A stretch of 64,000 nucleotides of DNA from Lepiota brunneoincarnata (GCA_023014365.1 JAEBUN010000016.1:62001-126000), one strand, 5' to 3'; shown: positions 23,798 through 35,210, numbered from the stretch's first letter. Translations and numbers: made by a program. The notes: generated from the letters alone by a model not told the origin.

Positions 23798-24737
23798 TTA
23801 GTTTTTGTGGAGTCTGCGTGCGGCAACACTTCCGAGAGCTTGTTTGCCCGCGAAGAGAGTGACAACGCCGAGGATGGCTCCATAAAGGAGAACCTGACCG
23901 AGTTTGAGGTCGACCCAGTAGTAGAAGATGAGAACCTCGTATGCACCGAGGCTGAGGATGAATGGGAGAATGCTGGGTGAGAATGCGTGTGTGACACGAG
24001 GAGAGACTTGGGACCACTGCAAGGAAGATATCTGAGTGAGGTTGCATTCACTTTTCGAGACAAGAAAAGGGACATACGAGCACAACAAGTAATGCCCAGG
24101 GAGCAACAACCAAACCGGAGAATACGGCAGACACAAACTTGGGAGGGAGTTTCTGTTCGGGTCTGAAGGTGTGGTGGATCGCGGGTAGAGGATGGAACGA
24201 AGCTTCGTCGGGATGCTGAGGCGGGGGATGCGAGCGCGGCAGGTAGAGGTCGAACAGGCCTACTGCGACTGGGCTGTACTCTGGCCTGCCGATGTACAAG
24301 CTCACCTCAAGTGGATCGTCCGTGGTAGGAGGTAGAGTGATGGGTGGCTTGGCCATGTTGAGCTCAAACTTGGCTTTGCCACCAGGAGTGACACGAATGG
24401 GCTGAATGCCCTCTTCGCCAGTTGCGACATCATAGAAGCGCAGGAAAGTTTGGTGTGGCTGGAGACCCTCGCCTGAATCTTTGTCGACTACTTGAAAGGT
24501 GATTTTGAGAGTGTTGGTAGTGTCGAGGCGGACGGGCGTTTTGGACTTGTGAGCAAGGGAGATTCTAGACTGTGATGAGTTGTTGGTGTGGTGAGCTGCA
24601 AGGTGGCGTGCTTACGGCTCTGAGAGAGTTTGCTCGCCCTTAGAATCTAAGACGTTGAAGCGAGGGGACTGGAGAGTGAAAACTTTGGCCTGCACAGAGG
24701 CTGCGAGGAAGAGCAGCGACGCGACGAGGACTTGCAT
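23798..24737 (-). CDS. SWP1: Oligosaccharyltransferase delta subunit (Swp1 / ribophorin II)
   Basis: Subunit of the ER oligosaccharyltransferase that transfers the lipid-linked glycan to nascent proteins. The N-terminus is a signal peptide (MQVLVASLLFLAASVQA), then a lumenal beta-rich region (KVFTLQSPRFNVLDSKGEQ ... LRFYDVATGEEG, RVTPGGKAKFELN). Three C-terminal membrane helices follow (FSGLVVAPWALLVVL, ILPFILSLGAYEVLIFYYW, GQVLLYGAILGVVTLFAG) and a basic tail RRLHKN. Two introns (near 24615-24560 and 24065-24010) join in frame, with no frame break found. It is shorter than human ribophorin II, as usual for fungal Swp1. It is convergent with GH47 copy B. Confidence 0.85.
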
Positions 24738-25080
24738 GAGGGGAGCTGGCGAATATCTGGTGATTCCACGTCGGCCATTTGATGTGCGTCTTCATTCCGT
24801 GTGAATTATGGTATAATTTCCATTCAAAATTTGGTTTTCTTCTGCTTTGACTCAGGGCAGGGGTAGCGTTCAGAATGCAAGTTACAGGTTATGCGCGGTA
24901 CAATAAAACAGCAATTTAGTCCATGCATCGGTTTAAACGCGACCCGGAGATCTATGGTCTCATACCAAGCATTTAGCTACCGGGACTTGGCTAAGTATAT
25001 TTTACCCGATATGGTAGCATGGGATGACGCGTACGAAGCAAATACGCGTTCTTCATAGACACACCGACCACAACATCACC
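24738..25080. other. Divergent promoter region of SWP1 and RPN3
   Basis: The intergenic gap of about 340 bp lies between two divergent starts. The last part (from about 25040, GCAAATACGCGTT onward) is duplicated upstream of the second Rpn3 copy at 62.64 kb, showing that the copied segment included leader sequence. Confidence 0.5.
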
Positions 25081-26803
25081 ATGCCTGACGCCGATACAAA
25101 AACCAAGGACGGAAAGGAAGAGGACAAGAAAGAAGAGGACAAGACTCCCCCGCCACCGCCCCCTACACCCCTTGCAGAGATCAAGTCGAATACTGCGTTA
25201 ATTGACAAAGGCAGTCTCGACACTCGAACCTCGATTTACGCATCGAGTGTTGAGGACGCTTACAGCATTGAGAAGGACGTACAGATGCGACAGTTCTGAG
25301 GAATGCAATTGAAGAAATTTATCCCAAAGGCAAGTACCCCATTAAAGATTTGGTTTGTGTATGAGATCACGGAATAAATGATTGTGGTTTCAAAGATAAT
25401 ACATCCAAGAAGACTCTCCTTACATGGCTTCCTGGAACCTCAGATTCTGGGACATCCATGGATGTTGACTCTGCGGCGAAACAACCGACGCAAGAGCCTG
25501 TACCTGAAGTGGAGGTGTATCTTCGCCTCTTAACCATCTATACATTACTCAATTCGCCCGAGAATTATGGCAAGGCACTGCAGCTTGCAAAGGAGACGGG
25601 GGAGAAAATCCTTCAATTAAACCGGAGAAGTATAGATCCTATTGCCGCAAAGGTCTGGTATGCGGTAGATCGAGCATACGAGCTCGGTGGAGAGCTGGCC
25701 GATGCCCGACCGTACGTGCCCTTTGCCTTTCATCCTACCCATGTATTCCAACCACACGAAACTCTAGGCTACTCCTCTCTGCACAACGCACTGCCTCTCT
25801 CAGACACGACGATGAATCCCAAGCTGCACTCATCAACTGCCTGCTTCACAACTACATCCACTATAGTTTGTTCGACCAAGCGGACAAACTCATCTCCAAA
25901 ACCACGTTCCCTACCAGTGCGAGCAACCCTCAATATGCTCGATACCACTATTACCTCGGCCGTATCAGGGTGGTACAACTCAACTATACTGAGGCGCACA
26001 GGAATCTGCAACAAGCCATCCGACGTTCGCCTCAGCCAAGGACCGCTCCTGGCTTTTACCAAGCTGTACACAAGTTTTTCATCGTCGTCGAACTATTGAT
26101 GGGTGATATTCCGGACCGGAGTCTGTTCAGGCACCCGGTCCTGGAGAAGGCTTTAATCGCCTATTTTGACATCGTCAAAGGTGCGTATTGAGGGCATCTA
26201 CTTCATCAATAGCTAACTCCTTCCCCCCCCCCCAAGCTGTCCGAACTGGTTCCCTCTCTCAATTCCAAGCCACCCTCTCAAGTCACGCGGCTCAGTTCTC
26301 CGCAGACAAAACATACACCCTAATTCTCCGCCTGCGACAAAACGTCATCAAGACCGGAATTCGCAGACTTTCGCTCTCGTATTCGCGCATCTCCCTCCGC
26401 GATATTTGCCACAAACTCCACCTCGACTCCGAAGAAGATGCAGAATACATCGTCGGAAAGGCTATCCGCGACGGAGTTATTGAAGGTCGAATCGTCCATG
26501 AGAACGGATGGATGGAGTGTGCAGGACAAAAAGGTGGTTATGGACCAGAGGTCAGCGACTGTGTTTGGGAGGAGGATCACCTTTTGCTTGGATCTGCATA
26601 ACCAGAGTGTTAAAGTGAGTGCTCGTCCTCTATTTTTGCGCTTTAATCCCTATTTAAAAAACCTTCAGGCTATGCGATACCCGCTCAACGCCCATAGAAA
26701 AGAGTTGGCTGCTGCAGAAGGGGCTCGGGAAAGGGAGAAGGAGCTTGCAAAGGAGATTCAGGAGGGAGAATTGGACGATGAGGACCTTGGAGGAGATTTC
26801 TGA
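25081..26803 (+). CDS. RPN3: 26S proteasome regulatory subunit Rpn3 (PSMD3), with frame breaks
   Basis: Non-ATPase lid subunit of the proteasome. The start [20 protein letters not shown] is an acidic/basic low-complexity leader. It is followed by [67 protein letters not shown] and [20 protein letters not shown]. The C-terminal PCI region runs through [36 protein letters not shown] and [13 protein letters not shown] to an acidic end DDEDLGGDF. Introns lie near 25332-25400, 25712-25768, 26180-26236 and 26612-26668. Frame breaks (net +1) occur near 25206-25209, 25272-25276 and 26513-26516. The middle exons are intact. A decayed second copy starts at 62688. If the breaks are real, this copy is a pseudogene. 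Confidence 0.82.
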
Positions 26804-26924
26804 TCACGAGAACGTGTTCCATTATAGCTGTGCAATACACCCCCGATTTCTTTCCGTTCGTCACCGGTGCCGGGAGTATGATGACACCAAAAACAATTGC
26901 GTACACGAAGCACCGGAGAAAAAT

Positions 26925-27001
26925 ACGGATACGGGGGATCGAACCCCGGGCTACTCATCCCCACCGTTCGCTCAACGTCACCTCCAATAACGCTTATCTG
27001 C
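26925..27001 (-). ncRNA. tRNA-like sequence (tRNA relic or tRNA-derived element)
   Basis: On the minus strand there is a perfect 5-bp T-stem with loop (CGGGG TTCGATC CCCCG), a B-box match, a 7-nt acceptor-like strand (TATCCGT) and then a run of five T (26919-26923) suitable as a Pol III terminator. A plausible partner acceptor strand (GCAGATA, one mismatch and one G-U) and a D-stem (CGTT/GACG) lie upstream. The anticodon arm does not fold, so no anticodon can be assigned. It is more likely a degenerate tRNA or SINE than a working tRNA. Confidence 0.35.
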
Positions 27002-27505
27002 TTTGCTGTCGACCCTGAAAAAAGAGAACTTCGCGAGCTGTTCGCCATCGACACATCATCTTGCGCCTTTGTCAGCCACGTTCAAGTTGCCACCGAGTCC
27101 TGGATACCTCATACAGGGTACCTCGCCCCGACTCAACCCATTTTGTGGAAGGTATTGACACCGCCGCCCACCGCGAGACGCACAAGACTCGAGAGAACCG
27201 CTTTCAAGAGCTGGCTCCAATCGATCGTGTTTCCCGACCCAAACTCGGATGAGGCGTATGAAGGGAACGACAACCTTCTGCGCATTACTGGTGGCGAGAG
27301 GGTATCACTCCACTGGGAGGAGCGAAGCACTTGCATGATTGCATCTTATCGTGCAAGCAGATTCTCATGTTGTTCACAGAATACTAAGTTCTTCAAAAAA
27401 TGATGACCAGCAAGAAAATGGGGCACTAAGTATAGAAAAATTATTAGAGGGCATTAGTTGTGCATGAATAACCCCCAGCACCTAGTTGTCCATTGTTGCC
27501 CCAAA

Positions 27506-27699
27506 TCAGAGAGGGCATGCTGGCACAGCAGCCTCTCCCTCGTTTTCTGAGGAATGAAATATTTATCAGCATTTCAACTTTAAATTTCATGTATCCTCTT
27601 ACCCAGCGCGCAGCCGTCTTGATCAGCAGCTGTCGTAATCTGGGCACAGATGAAGAGAACGGCAGCACCCATAAGAGCGGCTTGGTGAAGGACTTTCAT
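27506..27699 (-). CDS. Possible very small secreted protein
   Basis: The frame begins MKVLHQAALMGAAVLFICAQ, a convincing signal peptide, followed by ITTAADQDGCAL. A GTAAGA donor near 27610 and a CCTCAG acceptor 56 nt later would give a product of about 46 residues ending at TGA 27506-27508. Unspliced, it stops after 39 residues. No family is recognised, and the exon choice is uncertain. Confidence 0.3.
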
Positions 27700-28235
27700 G
27701 TCTCTGGATGTTGGTCAAAGGCGGTTTGGGGGGTGACACCCAGGGCTGGGGGTGTTTTATATAATGGCATACACCAGTAGCCAGTCTATGGTTATTACAT
27801 GATGATCACCAGATTGGTCGGCCTCAGGTTGGAAGCTGCTGCCCTTGCTCTGACACTTATTAAGTATTCATCTGTACTATGCTCGAAACATCCTTACAAG
27901 GATTTTATGTGGCATGGCGGGAGACGTGATACGAAGTAGATCTGACAATTGGACGGTGTAATAGACAGCCCCGCAGCAAACTTCTTCTGCAACCATAGGC
28001 GAATTTTGACTAGATCGAAATTGCTCGGCTCCGTGTTGAGAATTAACCGACTTCGTTAGTGTGGTCCGCTTCTTTCAACACTCCTTCGAGTTCTTTGTCT
28101 GAGCTTCTAGGGTTTCTTGCAGCACCGCCCCGAGTAAACTTCTCCGGACCCATGATTGCAAAAATGGGACAGATTGAAAATTATTCCTCAAATCAGGACT
28201 CTGTTCGCTTCAATGTTCTCTCTTACCACGTAGGG
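27700..28235. other. Intergenic, no gene seen
   Basis: Short frames only. It ends at the target duplication (TAGGG) of the second solo LTR. Confidence 0.4.
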
Positions 28236-28422
28236 TGTTGGAAAAAAGCGTGCAACGGCGGCGTGTTTGTTTGGCCTCGGTGAGCTCGTGAGGCAAACGG
28301 ATGGCTACATACAACTCGAGTAGACTACTTAAATAATATCTACAACAATAAGGTCCGTAAACAATAAAACAATTTCAAATCACATGCATCGCGCAGGCTT
28401 GTATGATGCCAGAATTCCAACA
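28236..28422 (-). mobile_element. Solo LTR with 5-bp target duplication (TAGGG)
   Basis: A 187-bp copy of the LTR at 5678-5865, in opposite orientation and roughly 90% identical by eye. Its terminal inversion TGTTGGAA/TTCCAACA is perfect. TAGGG flanks it on both sides (28231-28235 and 28423-28427). No internal retroelement sequence is present. The two copies carry different target duplications, so they are independent insertions of one family rather than a segmental duplication. Confidence 0.87.
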
Positions 28423-28807
28423 TAGGGCTCCTTGTCGTGTGACATCGGAAGGCATCCGACGATATGCTCCAACCACTTTGTATGTGATCCAGCTATTCAA
28501 TGCACTGCCTTTGCTTGGGCGTCACGGTCCTTAAGAACTATTGGCTCTAGAGCCAGGGCTATTCAAACCTCAGGTCTCGGACCTCACACCACGAGGTCGC
28601 AATAGGACGCCGGAACCGTGTGGCAGGCTCTGTTCCAATCCTAAGACAATAAACTCGGTCAGCCTGGTACTTGGATTCTAAAAATACGACATCTGGCTGG
28701 GAGTTCCGGCACCGACCCGGGTTCGGGGAGAAATATGGCGTCTGTCCTCCGAGTCATTAGTCGGTTTGGCGGTTTAATTGGCAGCCCCACACCAAACCAT
28801 TACAGCC
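28423..28807. other. Upstream region of UstYa-like gene 1
   Basis: No gene is seen. It separates the solo LTR from the first DUF3328 gene and presumably holds that gene's promoter. Confidence 0.35.
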
Positions 28808-29471
28808 ATGGGCTCGCCTCTGAGGGTCGGGCTACAATATCTCTGCCTTGGCCTCAGCGTAGTAGCGACTTTGATCCTACTCAAACTCGTGCTGAGGACA
28901 TCCAGCTTAAATCAACTGCGAGCTTACAGTGTGCAACTTTCCTCTAGCATCCGTGTTACGAGATACTCACCTCCCATGGCAAACAGCATATGTTGGAGAT
29001 GACTATCCTATTGAACTCCCACTCGAGGAGGACTTGTCCTTTGTAGCGATGACTCTCCATGAAACTGTTCATTATGGGTTGAACCTCTCCGACCCCATAG
29101 TGGAGGGTGAATGGGACTCGCTTATGCTCTATCCACGAGGTTTTGGTCGGGTCCACCTGAGTCCGGAGCGCAGAGTCTTCAATCTGGTTTTCTGGCACCA
29201 ACAGCATTGTGTCAGAGAGATGGAGCGCGCGATCCAAGATCGAAACCACCCCATTTCGACACCTGAGCACATCAGGCACTGTCTCAACTACTTGCGACAG
29301 ACATTCCTCTGTGAGGCCGATCACACATTAGAGGTGGGAGATTTTATGGATCGGAACTTTGAGGTGGAAAGAATTGCGGATACAAGGATGTGTCGAGACT
29401 GGGAGATGGTTGAAGGGATGTTACAGCGGAGGATGTTAGAGTTCTTTGATTGGAAGCATCGGAATAGTTAA
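28808..29471 (+). CDS. UstYa-like (DUF3328) membrane-anchored oxidase, copy 1
   Basis: UstYa-family proteins carry out oxidative steps, including cyclisation, in ustiloxin and cyclochlorotine pathways. The N-terminus has one membrane anchor (LQYLCLGLSVVATLILLKLVL). A 58-nt intron (28929-28986) joins LNQLRAY to YVGDDYPIELPLEEDL in frame. The family motifs are VFWHQQHCVREM (HxxHC) and HIRHCLNYLRQTFLCEAD (second HxxHC and LR block), then MCRDWEMV. The length is about 200 residues, normal for the family. It is convergent with a second family member 170 bp away. I found no non-ribosomal synthetase or repeated precursor peptide nearby, so the pathway is unknown. Confidence 0.8.
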
Positions 29472-29643
29472 CTCTGCGAGCCTTGATGTTGCCGAACGAT
29501 GCTCGATTACTAGCTTGAAACTATTTATGTGTGCTATATGACTTCTATCGTGCTGTCAGTACGGATGACGGTGTTGGTTCTACGCCTGATTGAACTTCTC
29601 GAGCTTGCATAACATTCCCCTGGGAATGCCCAATGCATTATGC

Positions 29644-30347
29644 TCAAAGACAGTCTACCAAAACTGGATCGCTACGCCCATAGAAGCTATCAGGTAGCAT
29701 GAAACAAGTGTCAATGCGCCACAACCACCCAGACTTGATCCCTATCTGCGGGCGAGCGCCGCGGCCTTCGTAAACCCTTGTCCAATCCCTGCAAACGCTA
29801 GGGTAGGACCTCGCAGACTGAGCCCTGATGCTCTTGACTGATTCTAGCTTGGTATCAAGTTGACATAGGATCTGCTCTCGTAGATAGTTCAAGCAGTGGC
29901 GAATCAGGGGTGATGGTGGTTGGGAAGGATCGAGGTATTCGCGATGGTACAACTCCAAGCACTTCAGCTGATGAAACAGGGTAACAGTGTACTTGGAGGT
30001 TACTCCACTGTTTTCGTCGGCCAACTCGACGAGGTGTCCTTTGTCGCTCAACGGAAGTATGTACTCCCAGTTCCTCATCCCTTCCTCATCAAACCCGTAG
30101 TATGTGGTGTCAAAGATGTCCATGGTGACTGCATCCGCGGAGAGTAGACTTTCGTACCAATTTCGAGTGCCTGGAACAGAGTAGCCTCGGGTTATAACGT
30201 ATTGGAAACTCAAGTTGTTATTCGGAAGAACGTACTGGTTATCTGCAACGGTCCCTCCGAGCTCCAGTTGTGGTTTGACAAGGTGAGGATTCCGATCAGC
30301 ATTGTAAGCATTGTGAGAAGGGCTGCAGATTTTTGGAGGGATATCAT
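29644..30347 (-). CDS. UstYa-like (DUF3328) membrane-anchored oxidase, copy 2
   Basis: Second family member, tail-to-tail with copy 1. The start at 30347 gives a membrane anchor (MISLQKSAALLTMLTMLIGI). A 65-nt intron (GTACGT donor) then joins PLQITS to TRNWYESLLSADAV. Motifs: TVTLFHQLKCLELYHREYL (HxxKC, where the second His of the usual HxxHC is Lys) and LIRHCLNYLREQILC, then VCRDWTRVYEGRG. The C-terminus is about 35 residues longer than copy 1. Low similarity between the copies shows they are not recent duplicates. Confidence 0.78.
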
Positions 30348-32007
30348 TGCTAGACACGGTGTTACGATGATAGTTATGGGGATTTCAACATTGTGGGGGC
30401 ACCATCCCCATCAGTTTCTTATGCTTATGACTCTGTGGATTGTCGTCACTAGCACGGGTCAGTTACAAATCTCACCACATGCCGTTAGAACGCTGTTATC
30501 TCTGTACTTGGGCTGCCATCACCAAGATTGGCTCATCCCTTTACTAGATATGTATTATGCCCGGATCTTTCATGGCGCCCTATCAAACCGATTCCTAATT
30601 ACTCCGTATGTCATGTTAATGAAACCCGAAAAGGATATGCGGATGGTGTTTCTAAAGCACGTCTGGGTTGGGAAATGCTGTGAATTAGAGCATGTTAGAG
30701 GAAGCTCGACACCGCGGATTCGGGGGTGCGGAGGCTTGGGGGAAATCCGGAGACAGGTGGCGGTGGCGAAGAGGAGCGTGGCGCGGGTCGCCCTACTGTC
30801 GCCTCGGTACACTGGATGGGCGTGACGGATTACTCTTCCGATTAATTCAAATGCAGAACAAAAAGGTTTGTGCTTCTTGTTACTATACGGGCGCAAATGA
30901 TCGCTTGAAGTAGCACAGCAATATGAGTCATTATTTCGCTTCTTCAGCGCTTCGCCGATCTGGGTTTTCACAGGACAACAGAAATTGAATCCCAGTGAAT
31001 TGGGGGGGACTCGAGGCATAGTCATGTCCCACATCAGTGTATCCGAGACGTCGATAACGAGCTGGTTGTTTTGTAAGTTTTCTGATCAGCAGCTTCAAAT
31101 CATGTAAACGAGCCTTGGGCAAAGGCCTGAGGGTTGATTAGAAATATATATGCTACCCTCCCCTACTTTCACAAGAAGCTTGCTAAAGCCTTTTCCTTCG
31201 GAGGAGAGACGAACTCTGAAAGGAAATCACTGCCGGGTGGGTACCAGATGGCTGTACCCACAACGCCATCGTCCTCATCCAAGGCAGCGTAGAGCTTCCC
31301 TCCGGCAGGAACGCATGCATGCATTATTAGTTGTCGTACTGGCGACCCCCAATGAGCGCGTTCGCGACGGCATTTAGTGATATGAACTCATTGCAGAACC
31401 TTCAAAACTGTTAAACGTCATCCATACCTTGAAGGCATCAAACAGAACGGCAGCCGCTCGCGCAGCTTTTGGATCTGATCAATACCGGATTAGCTTAACG
31501 GTGATGAACAAAACCAGTGAGTAGAGTATTTCTCATCTTCAATCTCTGTTGTTTGAAAAATACATTACATACTCGCCTATCGATGGAGGTTAGGGGGGGA
31601 ATATTGTATTTTTTAACAGGACCTGGGACCCGCTTGTTGGCTAGGTCATGAGCTATTTATCTGGAAAGGGACTTCTGCGCAACTTATCAAATTAGAATGC
31701 AGGAGTCGCGGAAGAGGTCAAGTTGTTCATCAGTTTCTGGGGCATTGTTTCCTTTTGTTTCTTGAGCAGAGAGATCCATCAATTAGAATAAATGTCGATT
31801 GTGCCGAGGTATTCATCAGGAATATTTACGACTGTATTATTTCACCGACCTCCTAGTATTCGGTGCCCCACTAAAACTATACCAGCCCATCGCAATGAGA
31901 TAGTTGGCTGAAGGTATTCAAGGAATTTCGATCGAGGACTGAATCATGAAGATACCTGTTGAAAAGTCGAATGAGAATTCACTGTTCAAATACCTAGGAA
32001 CAAACCG
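30348..32007. other. Intergenic, no gene seen
   Basis: No domain, signal peptide with a plausible downstream exon, or repeat precursor peptide is recognised on either strand, although I looked for a Kex2-type repeat peptide because of the adjacent UstYa-like pair. Confidence 0.4.
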
Positions 32008-32955
32008 CTAGGTCGTCATACCATGATCGCGATGCCCCTTATCCTGCCACCATTCCACACTGCACGAGGAGTCTTGTTCACAACGGATCTCGAAGGTGGA
32101 TAACTGATCCTGGAGGCAGTTGAATGCGTAGCTCCATTCCGAACCGTTGGAAACTTGTGTCGTGGCAATTGGTGGGTCGCTGCGGGTAGGTCGGTTTGAA
32201 AACGTCAGGTCTCGTGGTCTGAGAGGTGGAATGTCTTTAAGTCGGTAGATTTCTATTTTGTTTGTACCACCGACGACCTCGGGAGGAGGCATGATTTTCA
32301 GCTGGCAAAATCCCATCATGAAGTCGACAGAACGAAACTGGACAATCGTTGAGACCTATATAAGTCGCTCAGCATGTTACTCTTCATGTTGAAATAACAC
32401 CGTTTGCGTACCGTTGCAGAGACGCGAAAGGCTCTGTCCTCAGGTGATATCTGGCCGACTGCCAGTCATATGACGTTTAGGATCGTCACCGAAGGTTGTG
32501 TGGGGATTCCTTGAGTCGATGGGTGCAAGGATGAGAGGCCAATTTTTGAAAGTGCGAGGTTGCGGTTGAGTGGTTGCATACATCTTCTCCAAATTAATAA
32601 ATTGTGATGGTCGTCTCAGCTTTTCAATGTCTCCATGAGTCAGCCTATGGATCGGGTAGAAGGACGTCGATAGTGGGAGAGATCTAATATGATACCCTGC
32701 GTATATGACCAAGGCAAAATTCAAGAGCGTGAGAGCAGCGTTCAGAGCGAGGGGTATGGTCCACCATGACTTTGAGCCTGACATTGGATCCTGCGACTCA
32801 TGCTCAGTCGTCGAAGAGGTCGTGGGTTCTGTTTCCCCTGGAAGAGGCCTGTAGTCGCAGTGCGACCGTCTACTACTGGTCCATATCGAGCTGAGCGATA
32901 ACATGAGAGCGAGTGGACTGGAACAGGCGGTATACTTGTTCATATCTGGCTCCAT
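32008..32955 (-). CDS. Unrecognised single-pass membrane protein
   Basis: I know no name for this family. It has a Ser/Thr-rich N-terminus, one clear membrane segment (IPLALNAALTLLNFALVIYAG) and a conserved-looking ectodomain (RLTHGDIEKLRRPSQFINLEK, NWPLILAPIDSRNPH, FGDDPKRHMT ... ISPEDRAFRVSAT). After an intron near 32355-32412 come VQFRSVDFMMGFCQLKIMPP and SSCSVEWWQD. A single-base insertion near 32462-32463 separates KRHMT from ISPEDRAF. The start at 32955 is a choice; the frame is open to 33093. It is divergent from the 7-TM gene at 33255, and its 5' end is repeated as a relic at 34838-35060. Confidence 0.6.
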
Positions 32956-33254
32956 TACTGTTCTGTCTAATATAGAGAGGCTGTGCGCCGATTTAATCGG
33001 TTGAATGTAGTTGACTCGGACCCTTTCACTTGGTATCCGTAATCTGGGCGCCGGTTGGTATGCATCTAGCCGGAATCTTGTGCTTCCCCTCAATCCCCCT
33101 TCTTATGCCAAACGAAACTAACATCGTGGACCCAGTCACATCGACCACCGCGTAATCTCGCCTGGAACTACATAATGGTGCTCCCCTCCTAGCTTAGGGT
33201 AGCGCTCACTGATAAACCTCATTTCACTCCCTCCCACCACTCACCTGGGTAAGA

Positions 33255-34546
33255 ATGAGTGGCAACTCGTCGGATCCCTCCCCTTGGGCCCCTACTGGAG
33301 AGTCCTCGCTCGACATACTGAATGACGCTGCAAATCTCGTCGGCTCTACAACTACCTGCGGATTTTCGTATGGCATTGCATTCACCCTCTACTGCATATG
33401 TGCCCGTATACTCTATCTCGAGCACCGCCATCCGGAAAGGCGACGGCAAAGTCTATTCCTATTGGTTTATATCACCATCCTTATTATTTGTGGAGGCCTT
33501 TATGTCGCATCGAGCTCGCGAGTTGTGCAGCTTGCCTATGTCAACAACCGTAACTACCCAGCTGGACCCGCGGCGTATACTTTGGTCATTTTCTCATCGC
33601 CCGACTCTGCATTGGGAGTTGTGACCTATTTTATAGTCAACTGGATGTCTGATGCGATAATCGTACGTGGGGCCAATCCGTATATTAGATGTTTATTCAC
33701 GTTACTGAGCAGATTTGGCGATTGTATATCCTTTGGAGTGTGAAACGCTATACTCTGGCAATTATTGCGCTTCCATGCATACTGTACGCAGCATCCTTTT
33801 GTGAGTCCAGTCACCTACCTCCCCAACATTATAATTTACTTCGGAATACAGCCATGAGCATTGTCATCATCTATGAAACAACACGTCCGACCCAGTCGTT
33901 TTGGTCAAAATCAGCCGTCCCTTTTGGTCTGGCGTATTATGTTATGACTGCATCGCTCACTATCATCGCCACGATTCTGATGACGCTGCGGTTGCTGAGG
34001 GCGCGGAGCCAGTACATACAAGTAATGGGTGAGTGCACATGGACAGTACTGCACCCTCCAGACGTCCCCTAACTTGGGTTGATTCAACAGGAAACTCCAA
34101 CCATGCCAAGCAATACCTAAGCATCGCCGCGATGCTAATTGAATCATCCGCCCTTTACTCAGTCTGGTCCATCATTTTCATTGGGCTCTATAGCGTAAAT
34201 CACCCCGTCCAGAACGTTTTTTTGGCTACTTTGGCCAGTGTGCAGGTAAGTCCCTCGAATTACAGGTTAAACGAGGGACTGAAATTGGCTTGTATAGATA
34301 ATAGCTTTGCTTTTAATCATCTACCGGGTTTCCCAGGGCAAGGCATGGAAATCGACCACAGAACTGACCTTCAGCACAATGCACTGGGCGTCAAACTGTG
34401 GGCCAGGATCTGCGAATGGCAGTAAACATGTCAAACCTACATTCCGGTTGCGAGGTGACTCGAGCGCCACACGTTTCGAGCTCTCCTCAGCGGTAGCAGT
34501 TGAGGCTTTCACTGTGGATGATGGCAAGAACAGGACTGAGGTGTAG
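33255..34546 (+). CDS. Seven-transmembrane protein, copy 1
   Basis: A seven-pass membrane protein of a fungal family I cannot name, receptor-like in topology. Membrane segments are near GFSYGIAFTLYCICARIL, LFLLVYITILIICGGLYV, VVTYFIVNWMSDAIIV, YTLAIIALPCILYAASF, YYVMTASLTIIATILM, SIAAMLIESSALYSVWSII and VQIIAFALLIIYRV. The short extracellular N-terminus carries NSSD. The exon joins are clean GT-AG introns near 33662, 33799, 34027 and 34244. The tail is Ser-rich and cytoplasmic. About 345 residues. It is nearly identical in plan to copy 2 at 35211, so the pair comes from a recent tandem duplication. Confidence 0.78.
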
Positions 34547-34837
34547 TTGTTGTATTTTTTCTGGGACCCTTTTTTCATGTCTGTTCAAACATTGTATTAC
34601 CCGCGCAATCTATGCGAAGTCAATCATTAGAAGTCCAACGGCCGCTTTTGTAGTGACTGCATACTATAAATATTTCAACAAACGCATCGAAGCCCGGCCA
34701 TTACTATAGCGATGCAAGGAACAGATCAAGGGGTGAATCAGGACAACACGAGTAAGACCGAGAGAGCAGCCTCCAGAGTAAGGGGAAGGCACCGCAGTGG
34801 CTATAAACCTGCCGCATACCCTGATTCTGATGAAGGG

Positions 34838-35060
34838 GCCGCGAGTTCTGTTTCCTTTGGAAGGGACGCGTAGCCACAGTGCGACCCCGGTATTGTTCCA
34901 TATCGAGCTGAATGACACTATGTAGGCGGCTGGGGCGATGTGAGGCTATTGTTCCGCCCAATGTTGCAAGGCTATACCGAGTGCCTCTAACTCGGATCCT
35001 GCTTCCCTTTGTGTCCGTAATCCGGGCCCGTGCTGGTATGCATCTGGCGGGAATCATCCT
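34838..35060 (-). pseudogene. Relic 5' end of the neighbouring single-pass membrane gene
   Basis: This stretch resembles the nucleotide sequence of about 32830-33080 (shared blocks around GGTATGCATCT and CCATATCGAGCTGA). It lies in the same relative position, upstream and divergent, with respect to 7-TM copy 2. It has no continuing open frame and no rest of the gene. It marks the left limit of the tandem duplication. Confidence 0.65.
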
Positions 35061-35210
35061 TCCCCTACGACCCTCTTACGGCAGGCGAAACAACTCTGTG
35101 GACCCAGCCCTGCTGTAACGATCTCGTGTCAGAGCTACATAGTGATGCTCTCCTTCGCTCGCTGAAAACCTCGTTCCCCTCCCTCCCTTCCACCACCCAG
35201 CTGGGTAAAA

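Noticed and set aside
27061..27403. 168-codon plus-strand frame and its antisense partner behind RPN3
   Set aside because: The frame runs through the tRNA-like sequence and has no recognisable protein features.
28900..28990. Apparent frameshift in UstYa-like gene 1
   Set aside because: A 58-nt GT-AG intron (28929-28986) explains the change of frame.
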